Shown piece by piece: positions 37,713 to 44,204 of a stretch of DNA of 64,000 nucleotides. The notes under the pieces are model-generated. The model was given only the letters and a program-made list of their open reading frames with translations. It did no database searches and was not told the DNA's origin. The stretch is from Collinsella sp. (GTDB lineage Bacteria > Actinomycetota > Coriobacteriia > Coriobacteriales > Coriobacteriaceae): contig DXMW01000018.1 in NCBI GenBank assembly GCA_019414045.1, positions 3,046-67,045 of the forward strand, written 5' to 3'. Every line of letters begins with the position of its first letter. The stretch's first letter is position 1. The translations under genes and the position numbers were made by a program.

Positions 37713-37938
37713 ATTTTGAGTGGTTTCGTAGAACATAAGTCACGATAATAGTCAAGTCATGTCTGTTTAAACAAAATAGCGGCAGTACAAGCGCATTCGC
37801 GCTTGCCAAAATCGATATTAATGAACAGCCTGTTTGTATCTGTAAAATGCATGGCTTGATGTGCGACGCCTTGGCGTGTAATGAGTCAAAAGCGGTAACG
37901 TAATCAATTTGTAACAAACTTAGACGTTTAAACAAATA
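37713..37938. other. A/T-rich stretch before the PTS operon
   Basis: No gene is seen. The sequence is markedly A/T-rich compared with the rest of the window and precedes the PTS promoter; it may hold regulator sites, but no clear palindrome or sigma-54 type -24/-12 element was found. Confidence 0.5.
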
Positions 37939-37967
37939 CTGCAACCTTTTGCGAATTTAGCTATAAT
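37939..37967 (+). promoter_or_regulatory. Promoter of the PTS operon
   Basis: A perfect TATAAT at 37962-37967 has a weak -35 (CTGCAA, 37939-37944) 17 bases upstream. Transcription would begin near 37974, giving a leader of about 65 nt. Confidence 0.55.
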
Positions 37968-38037
37968 TCCACAAACTAAACAGGTATACTTCCTTAATAT
38001 CGTGTAGGGAATACGTAGACAAAAAGGAGGTTATGTG

Positions 38038-39027
38038 ATGGTAAGTATTGTTCTTGCTAGCCACGGGGACTTGGCAGCTGGAATCAAGCAGACGGGCTCG
38101 ATGGTCTTTGGCGATCAGCCGTCTGTAGCCGTGGTCTCGCTCGAGCCGAGCATGGGCCCCGACGACTTCCGTGCCAAGGTCGAGGAAGCAATCGCTTCCT
38201 TCGAGGACCAGGAGCAGGTGCTCTTCCTCGTTGATCTGTGGGGCGGCACGCCGTTCAACCAGATCAGCGGGCTCATCGAGGGCCACGATTCCTGGGCTAT
38301 CGTCACCGGTGTCAACCTGCCTATGCTCATCGAGGCATATTCGCAGCGCTTTGACGCAAAGAACACTGCACATGCGATCGCAAAACATCTCGTGACTGAG
38401 GCTAAGGCTGGCGTGCGCGTCAAGCCCGAGTCTCTGGAGCCCGAGGAGAAGAAGCCGGCTGCGGCCGCCGCTGCTCCTGCGGGTGCCATTCCTCCGGGAA
38501 CGGTGATCGGCGACGGGCACATCAAGATCGCCCACGTCCGTATCGACACGCGCCTGCTGCATGGTCAGGTGGCCACCACGTGGACCAAGCAGATCAACCC
38601 CAACCGCATCATCGTGGTCTCCGACGGCGTTGCTCACGACGAGCTCCGCAAGACCATGATCGAGCAGGCTGCCCCTCCGGGAGTCCACGCCAACGTCGTG
38701 CCTATCAAGAAGATGGCCGAGGTCGTCAAGGACACGCGCTTTGGCGACACCAAGGCGATGCTGCTGTTCGAGAACCCGCAGGATCTGCTCAGGGCCATCG
38801 AGGCCGGCGTCGACATCAAGGAAGCCAACATCGGTTCCATGGCCCACTCCAAGGGCAAGGTCGTCGTCACTAACGCTGTCGCTATGGGCGATGACGATGT
38901 CAAGACCATCGAGGCTCTCAAGGCCAAGGGCGTCAAGTTCGAGGTCCGCAAGGTTCCTTCGGATTCCTCCGAGGATCTCGACGCCATGTTGAAGAAAGCT
39001 AAGGCCGAACTGGCCGCTCAAGCATAG
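38038..39027 (+). CDS. Mannose-family PTS EIIAB component
   Basis: The 329-aa protein fuses a IIA domain (1-130) and a IIB domain (about 160-329) through an Ala/Pro-rich linker. The phospho-histidines are His9 in VLASHGD (IIA) and His175 in RLLHGQV (IIB). It relays phosphate from HPr to sugar carried by IIC-IID, typically mannose, glucose or an amino sugar; the substrate is not certain. AAGGAGG lies upstream of the ATG at 38038. First gene of a four-gene operon. Confidence 0.96.
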   Translation: MVSIVLASHGDLAAGIKQTGSMVFGDQPSVAVVSLEPSMGPDDFRAKVEEAIASFEDQEQVLFLVDLWGGTPFNQISGLIEGHDSWAIVTGVNLPMLIEAYSQRFDAKNTAHAIAKHLVTEAKAGVRVKPESLEPEEKKPAAAAAAPAGAIPPGTVIGDGHIKIAHVRIDTRLLHGQVATTWTKQINPNRIIVVSDGVAHDELRKTMIEQAAPPGVHANVVPIKKMAEVVKDTRFGDTKAMLLFENPQDLLRAIEAGVDIKEANIGSMAHSKGKVVVTNAVAMGDDDVKTIEALKAKGVKFEVRKVPSDSSEDLDAMLKKAKAELAAQA

Positions 39028-39045
39028 TAAAGGAGGGTCCGATAC

Positions 39046-39864
39046 ATGTCTGCAATCACTATTCTGCTTGTTGCGATTGTCGCGTTGCTTGCCGGTATGG
39101 AAGGCATTCTGGATGAGTTCCAGTTCCATCAGCCGCTCGTGGCATGCACGCTTATCGGTCTCGTAACCGGTCACCTTCAGGAGGGCATCCTCCTGGGCGG
39201 TTCGCTCCAGATGATGGCCCTTGGCTGGGCTAACGTCGGCGCCGCCGTCGCGCCTGACGCCGCTCTGGCCTCGGTCGCTTCTTCGATCATCATGGTGCTC
39301 GCCCTCAACGGTGGCGCCACCGATTCGGCCAAGGCCGTTACCGCCGCCATCGCCGTCGCCGTCCCGCTGTCGGTCGCTGGTCTGTTCCTGACCATGATCT
39401 GCCGTACCCTGGCTACCGCTATGGTTCACGCCATGGACGCCTGCGCCGAGAAGGGCGACTTCGCCGGCATCGAGCGTTGGCAGTACGCCGGCATCCTCAT
39501 GCAGGGTGTTCGTATCGCCATCCCGGCAGTACTTCTGTGCATCATCCCGGCCGAGGCCGTTACCAACGCGCTTAACGCTATGCCCGATTGGCTGTCCGGC
39601 GGCATGGCTGTCGGCGGCGGCATGGTCGCTTCCGTCGGTTACGCCATGGTCATCAACATGATGGCCACCAAGGAGACCTGGCCGTTCTTCATCCTCGGCT
39701 TTGTCCTTGCTGCCATCCCTCAGCTCACGCTGATCGCCCTTGGCCTCATCGGCATCTCCCTTGCCCTCATCTACCTTGGCCTTAAGGATCTGGCCAAGCA
39801 GGGTGGCGGCATGGGCGGTGGCTCCGGTGACCCGCTCGGCGACATTCTGAACGATTACGAGTAG
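39046..39864 (+). CDS. Mannose-family PTS EIIC component
   Basis: The 272-aa membrane protein has the EII-Sor signature near the N-terminus (GHLQEGILLGGSLQMMALGWANVGAAVAPD is spread over about 45-75) and multiple hydrophobic helices. With IID it forms the sugar channel. It starts 18 bp after the IIAB gene with an AAGGAGG site, and lies 16 bp before IID. Confidence 0.96.
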   Translation: MSAITILLVAIVALLAGMEGILDEFQFHQPLVACTLIGLVTGHLQEGILLGGSLQMMALGWANVGAAVAPDAALASVASSIIMVLALNGGATDSAKAVTAAIAVAVPLSVAGLFLTMICRTLATAMVHAMDACAEKGDFAGIERWQYAGILMQGVRIAIPAVLLCIIPAEAVTNALNAMPDWLSGGMAVGGGMVASVGYAMVINMMATKETWPFFILGFVLAAIPQLTLIALGLIGISLALIYLGLKDLAKQGGGMGGGSGDPLGDILNDYE

Positions 39865-39880
39865 GAGGGGAGTGATACAT

Positions 39881-40801
39881 ATGGCAGAGAACAAGATTCA
39901 GCTCACCAAGGCTGACCGTAAGAAGGTTTGCTTCCGTCATCAGTTCCTTCAGGGCTCGTGGAACTACGAGCGTATGCAGAACGGCGGCTGGTGCTTCGCA
40001 ATGATCCCTGCGATCAAGAAGCTCTACACCAGCAAGGATGACCAGATTGCCGCTCTTAAGCGCCACCTGGAGTTCTATAACACCCACCCCTATGTTTCCG
40101 CCCCCGTCATTGGCGTTACCCTCGCCCTCGAGGAGGAGCGCGCCAACGGTGCTCCGATTGACGACGTCGCCATTCAGGGCGTCAAGGTCGGTATGATGGG
40201 CCCGCTCGCCGGCGTCGGCGACCCCGCCTTCTGGTTCACCCTTCGCCCGATTCTGGGTGCACTGGGCGCTTCCCTGGCCCTGTCCGGCAGCATCGCCGGT
40301 CCGCTGCTGTTCTTCTTCGCGTGGAACATCATCCGTTACGCCTTCCTGTGGTACACGCAGGAGTTTGGCTACAAGGTCGGCTCCTCCATCGCCAAGGACC
40401 TCTCCGGCGGTCTGATGGGCAAGGTCACCGAGGGTGCTTCCATCCTGGGTATGTTCATCATCGGCGCCCTGGTCGAGCGCTGGGTGTCCATCTCCTTCAC
40501 CCCGGTCGTCTCCAAGGTCACGCAGTCCGCTGGCGCCTATATCGACTGGGCCAACCTGCCCGCCGGTTCTGAGGGCATCAAGCAGGCATTGACGATGTAC
40601 AGCTCTGTCGGTGCCAACGCACTCGACCCGGTGAAGGTCACCACGCTTCAGGCCAACCTCGATCAGCTCATCCCCGGCCTTGCCGCCGTGTGCCTGACCC
40701 TTCTGGTCTGCAAACTCCTCAAGAAGAAGGTCAGCCCGATCGTCATCATCCTGGCTCTCTTCGCCGTCGGCATCATCGGTCGCGTCTGCGGCTTCATGTA
40801 A
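39881..40801 (+). CDS. Mannose-family PTS EIID component
   Basis: The 306-aa protein is typical of IID: an amphipathic N-terminal part (FLQGSWNYERMQNGGW), GPLAGVGDPAFWFTLRP, and hydrophobic helices at the C-terminus. The start is taken at 39881 with AGGAGGGG upstream; an earlier in-frame start at 39872 is close to that site. It completes the membrane complex. Confidence 0.95.
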   Translation: MAENKIQLTKADRKKVCFRHQFLQGSWNYERMQNGGWCFAMIPAIKKLYTSKDDQIAALKRHLEFYNTHPYVSAPVIGVTLALEEERANGAPIDDVAIQGVKVGMMGPLAGVGDPAFWFTLRPILGALGASLALSGSIAGPLLFFFAWNIIRYAFLWYTQEFGYKVGSSIAKDLSGGLMGKVTEGASILGMFIIGALVERWVSISFTPVVSKVTQSAGAYIDWANLPAGSEGIKQALTMYSSVGANALDPVKVTTLQANLDQLIPGLAAVCLTLLVCKLLKKKVSPIVIILALFAVGIIGRVCGFM

Positions 40802-40857
40802 GCACGCTTCGGCTTAAGACCGAGAGTTGCTAGGCAAGGGCTTTTGAGCCATTGAAA

Positions 40858-40905
40858 CGGACCGCACCCGGTGGGTACACTGGATGCGGTCCGATTGTTT
40901 TATTT
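40858..40905 (+). terminator. Terminator or attenuator between IID and manO
   Basis: CGGACCGCA (40858-40866) pairs with TGCGGTCCG (40885-40893), followed by ATTGTTTTATTT. Read-through would be needed for the following gene, so it may set a lower level of the DUF956 protein. Confidence 0.75.
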
Positions 40906-40921
40906 GGAGGGCGAGGCGCGT

Positions 40922-41320
40922 ATGGCGCAATCTCAGAACAGCACGGTCGATCTGGCAACGCCGGCAACCTGCCTGATGGGGCTTACCAGTCACGGTAACG
41001 TGATGGTGGGCAATAAGGCGTTTGAGTACTATAACGAGCGCAATCCCGAGGATTATATCCAAATCCCGTGGGACGAGGTCGACTATATTGCCGCCGAGGT
41101 TTTGCGCGGCACCAAGAAGATTACGCGTTTTGCCATCTTTACCAAAGAGAATGGCCACTTTACGTTTTCGACGCGCAATGACAAGGAAACGCTTCGCGCG
41201 GTGCGTAAGTACATTGACGAGGACAAGCTCGTTCGTTCGCCCGACTTTATCGATGTGACGGCCAAGGGCGCCAAGAGCATCCCCTCCGTCATCAAGAACC
41301 TTTTCCACAAAGGCAACTAG
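40922..41320 (+). CDS. DUF956 / ManO-type protein of mannose PTS operons
   Basis: The 132-aa soluble protein matches the DUF956/ManO family, which is nearly always found with mannose-family PTS genes and is thought to be regulatory. Segments such as MVGNKAFEYYNERNPEDYIQIPW and KITRFAIFTKENGHFTFSTR (spread over 30-85) are typical. The start at 40922 has GGAGGG upstream. It sits behind a terminator-like hairpin in the same direction as the PTS genes. Confidence 0.88.
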   Translation: MAQSQNSTVDLATPATCLMGLTSHGNVMVGNKAFEYYNERNPEDYIQIPWDEVDYIAAEVLRGTKKITRFAIFTKENGHFTFSTRNDKETLRAVRKYIDEDKLVRSPDFIDVTAKGAKSIPSVIKNLFHKGN

Positions 41321-41337
41321 CCATTAAAGAGCGCCCC

Positions 41338-41563
41338 CTAAAGTGGGACGCGGTTTCCCATGAGGCTCGATCGGGAAAGTGCATCCCGGTTCGAGTGCCG
41401 ATTGCGGGATGTAGTTTCCGGAACGGGCCCGTTTGGGAAACCGTGTCCCGTTTCGAGTCGAAATTCTGGGACACAGTTTCCCAGCGAGGTCCCATGGGGA
41501 AAGTCTGACCCAGAATTTGCCTGGATAGTGGGACGCACTTTCCGGAGGGCTGTTCCACCGCAA
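41338..41563. repeat. Cluster of GGGAAA/TTTCCC dispersed repeats
   Basis: About six degenerate units of GGGA(C/T)...(G/T)TTTCC or their inverse (GGAAA-GTGCATCCC) fill this gap, with spacings of 25-40 bp, followed by TTCCACCGCAACT as at 37.7 kb. They relate to the copies at 1-105, 16577 and 52331. The units alternate in orientation, unlike a CRISPR array, and there are no constant-length spacers. Confidence 0.75.
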
Positions 41564-41623
41564 CTTCGAAGAGTGGCTACACGCTGCATCACAACGTGTA
41601 AATCTGCTACACTAGTACAACAT

Positions 41624-41699
41624 GCCTCCGTAGCTCAGGGGATAGAGCACCGCTCTCCTAAAGCGGGTGTCGACGGTTCGAATCCGCCCGGGGGCACCA
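41624..41699 (+). tRNA. tRNA-Arg (anticodon CCU)
   Basis: A full cloverleaf is visible. Acceptor GCCTCCG pairs with CGGGGGC (one G-U); the D arm is GCTC/GAGC; the anticodon arm CCGCT-CTCCTAA-AGCGG has the anticodon CCT; the T loop is TTCGAAT, and CCA is encoded. The T stem GACGG/CCGCC contains one A-C mismatch as I align it. The 3' end is duplicated twice downstream. Confidence 0.95.
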
Positions 41700-41766
41700 G
41701 AAGATTATAACGGCGTCGCGAGAGCGGCGCCGTTTCTGGTTTGTGGGAGCTGCCGACGGATTAGGA

Positions 41767-41964
41767 CCGTCGACACCCGCGTCACCAATTTCCCCGCGGG
41801 GGGAGTTTTCGAATCCGCCCGGGGGCACCAGAGATTTGCCGAGCCCGGTACCGCTACGGTGCCGGGCTCTTCTGGTCTAAGGGCAGGGTTCGAGCCGTCG
41901 ACACCCGCGTCACCATTTTCCCCGCGGGGGGAGTTTTCGAATCCGCCCGGGGACACCAGAGATT
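41767..41964 (+). repeat. Two tandem units carrying the tRNA-Arg 3' end
   Basis: Two near-identical 69-70 bp units (41767-41835 and 41895-41964, two differences) each contain CCGTCGACACCCGC, which is the inverse of the tRNA's 41663-41676. This is followed by a GC-rich spacer and then the T-arm/acceptor end TTCGAATCCGCCCGGGGGCA plus CCAGA (41808-41832; 41936-41960 with one change). They look like attachment-site scars or degenerate tRNA copies; no integrase lies nearby. Confidence 0.85.
41841..41869 (+). terminator. Hairpin after the first duplicated tRNA end
   Basis: GAGCCCGGTACCG (41841-41853) pairs with CGGTGCCGGGCTC (41857-41869), followed by TTCTGGT. A closely similar hairpin follows the second unit at 41969-41999, and a weaker one (AACGGCG/CGCCGTT, 41709-41734) follows the tRNA itself, each ending in TTCTGGTT. 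Confidence 0.75.
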
Positions 41965-41968
41965 GATC

Positions 41969-41999
41969 GAGCCCGGTACACCGTCACGGTACCGGGCTC
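41969..41999 (+). terminator. Hairpin after the second duplicated tRNA end
   Basis: GAGCCCGGTAC and GTACCGGGCTC form the stem, followed by TTCTGGTT. It is a copy of the hairpin at 41841. Confidence 0.75.
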
Positions 42000-42022
42000 T
42001 TCTGGTTCATGTCATGTCAAAA

Positions 42023-42058
42023 ACGAAGCGCCCGCTTGCTGGGGAAGCAAGCGGGCGC
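42023..42058 (-). terminator. Terminator of the pkn/pst operon
   Basis: GCGCCCGCTTGCT (42028-42040) is perfectly inverted at 42046-42058. On the minus strand it is followed by TTCGTTTTTG, so it ends the cell-wall kinase operon. Confidence 0.9.
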
Positions 42059-42110
42059 CTGTGAGCGAATATGTTTGCGGCGAGAGCCGTGATGAGCGGT
42101 GGGGTGGCGA

Positions 42111-44072
42111 CTAGTTGGTCGTACCGGAATCGTCGCCCGTGCCCGAGCCAGAGCCCGAACCCGAACCAGAAAGTGCGACCGTCAGCGTAATCGTGCTGTC
42201 GGTGGACTGCTTGCCGGTGGGGGAGACGCCCGTAACGGTGGCGTTTTCGTTGCCGCTCACGGGGTTGCCGTTCTGGTCGCAGAACGCGATGTTGTAGAAC
42301 CCGGCGTTGTTGAGCGCGGTGACGGCGGCGGAGATGCTCTTGCCGTACAGGTTACCCGGAACGCTGGCCTTGCCGGACTTCTTGGCAATGACGACGGTAA
42401 TCGTGGCGCCGGGCTTCTGCTTACCGCTGGGGTTCCAGCTGATCACGGTGCCCTCGGTAACCGAGTCGTTCTCCTGGTAGCTCACGTCGACGCCAAAGCC
42501 TGCCATATCGAGGGCGTTGCGCGCCTGGGCCTCGGTCATGTCGGTCAGGTCGGGGACGGACGTGGTATCCGGGCCGCTCGAGACCTTGTACGAGATGGTC
42601 GTGCCCTTCTCGACTTCCTTACCGGCGTCGGTGCCCTGCTCAAAGACCTGGCCTTCGTCGGCCTCGTTGGCCTCCTCGGTGGCGTTGCCCTTTAGGCCAA
42701 CGCTTGCCAGTGCCGCCTCTGCCTGGTCCTTGGTCAGGCCGACAAGCTGGGGAACCTCAACCTTCTCGGAGGGCTTTGGGCCCTTGGAGATCACCAGGTT
42801 CACCTTGGTGCCTTTGGGCTTCTTGGTGTTGCCGTTGGGGGTCTGCTCGGCAACCTTGCCCTCGTCGACATCGTCGTTATAGCTCTGGTCGATGGTGCCG
42901 ACCTCAAGGCCTTCCTCCTTGATCAGCTCGACGGCAGTCTGCTGGTCCTTGCCCAGCACGTCGGGCACGGTGACCTGTTCGCCGCCAAAGAGTCCTGTGG
43001 CAAAGGCCACCACGATGCCGATGACGGCAACGGCTGCCACCACAGCGGCGATAATCTTGTTCTTGTTGGATTTGGGCTTTTCGACCTCGTAGGAGCCGGT
43101 GGAGCCCGAAACTGAGCTACGGGCGGTATTCTGGCCGCTCACGCCCGAGACGGGACGCACCATGGCGCGCGTCTGATCGGAAAGCTCGCGAGTCTTGGTG
43201 GCGCCCAGCTCACCGGGGGCACCGATGATGCGCGTGGGCTCCGAGATGTTGACGGCACGGCCCGATAGGTAGCTGTTGAGCACCTGACGCAGCTCGTCGG
43301 CGGTCTGGAAGCGGTTTGCCGGATCCTTCTCCATGCACTTGAGGATGATGCGCTCAAGGTCGGCGTCGACACCGGAGTTGATCTGGCTTGGCGGAATAGG
43401 CAGCTCGTTGACCTGCTTGAGTGCGACCGAGATAGCGTCGTCACCGTCAAAGGGAACGCGGCCGGTGGCGCACTCGTACATCACGACGCCCAGCGAGTAG
43501 ATATCCGAGGTGGGGCCGAGGTCCTGACCGCGGGTCTGCTCGGGGCTGACGTAGTGGGCAGTTCCCAGCACGTTGTTGTCTTGCGTGAGGTGGCTGTTCT
43601 TGGCGCGCGCGATGCCAAAGTCCATGACCTTGATGTTGCCGTCGGGCAGCACCATGATGTTCTGCGGCTTAATGTCGCGGTGGATGATCTCGTGCTTGTG
43701 GGCGACCGAGAGTGCAGAGCTGATCTGCGATCCGATCTGGGCGACCTTCTTGGGGTCGAGGGCGCCGTGGCTCTTGATGCCGCTCTTAAGGTCAGTGCCG
43801 CGCAGGTACTCCATGACGATGTAATAGGTGTCGCCGTCCTTGCCCCAATCGTAGACGCCCACGATATAGGGGGAGGAGAGACCGGCTGCTGCCTGGGCCT
43901 CCTGCTTAAAGCGTGCGGCGAAGGTTGCGTCACCGGCATACTGCGGCAGCATGATCTTGACGGCTACCGTGCGGTCGAGGACCTGGTCCTGTGCACGGTA
44001 GACGGTCGCCATGCCGCCTGTTCCCACCTTATCCTTGAGGAGGTATCTTCCCCCGAGGACCCTCTGTTCCAT
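42111..44072 (-). CDS. pknB: PASTA-domain Ser/Thr protein kinase (PknB/Stk1 type)
   Basis: The 653-aa protein has a kinase domain (about 8-275; GTGGMATVYRA, VAVKIM, HRDIKPQN, DFGIAR), a juxtamembrane linker, one transmembrane helix near 340-360, and four extracytoplasmic PASTA repeats (VPDVLGK, VPQLVGL, VPDLTDM, VPGNLYG). It ends in a Ser/Gly-rich tail. PASTA repeats bind peptidoglycan or lipid II, coupling wall state to phosphorylation. Start at 44072 has AGGAG six bases upstream. It is the last gene of the operon and closes before a strong terminator. Confidence 0.96.
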   Translation of the reverse strand: MEQRVLGGRYLLKDKVGTGGMATVYRAQDQVLDRTVAVKIMLPQYAGDATFAARFKQEAQAAAGLSSPYIVGVYDWGKDGDTYYIVMEYLRGTDLKSGIKSHGALDPKKVAQIGSQISSALSVAHKHEIIHRDIKPQNIMVLPDGNIKVMDFGIARAKNSHLTQDNNVLGTAHYVSPEQTRGQDLGPTSDIYSLGVVMYECATGRVPFDGDDAISVALKQVNELPIPPSQINSGVDADLERIILKCMEKDPANRFQTADELRQVLNSYLSGRAVNISEPTRIIGAPGELGATKTRELSDQTRAMVRPVSGVSGQNTARSSVSGSTGSYEVEKPKSNKNKIIAAVVAAVAVIGIVVAFATGLFGGEQVTVPDVLGKDQQTAVELIKEEGLEVGTIDQSYNDDVDEGKVAEQTPNGNTKKPKGTKVNLVISKGPKPSEKVEVPQLVGLTKDQAEAALASVGLKGNATEEANEADEGQVFEQGTDAGKEVEKGTTISYKVSSGPDTTSVPDLTDMTEAQARNALDMAGFGVDVSYQENDSVTEGTVISWNPSGKQKPGATITVVIAKKSGKASVPGNLYGKSISAAVTALNNAGFYNIAFCDQNGNPVSGNENATVTGVSPTGKQSTDSTITLTVALSGSGSGSGSGTGDDSGTTN

Positions 44073-44204
44073 TCCTGCTCCTAACATAACTATTCGCTCA
44101 ACGATGTGTGTAGTACCTACGATGTGGCCGCTGGGGCCGTGTGGCGCGTTGCCGCTAACTCTTCGGCCGCGGCGCGCCTCGGGTGTCCGATTCGATCATG
44201 GGCA

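Noticed and set aside
37713..38037. Sigma-54 promoter expected for a mannose-family PTS with a LevR-type activator
   Set aside because: No TGGCAC-N5-TTGC element was seen and no LevR gene is present; a TATAAT box is better supported.
41338..41563. CRISPR-like spacing of GGGAAA repeats
   Set aside because: Units are degenerate, alternate in orientation, have unequal spacing, and no cas genes are present.
41767..41964. Additional complete tRNA genes in the repeated units
   Set aside because: Only the T-arm and acceptor 3' half are present; there is no D arm or anticodon arm in the right order.
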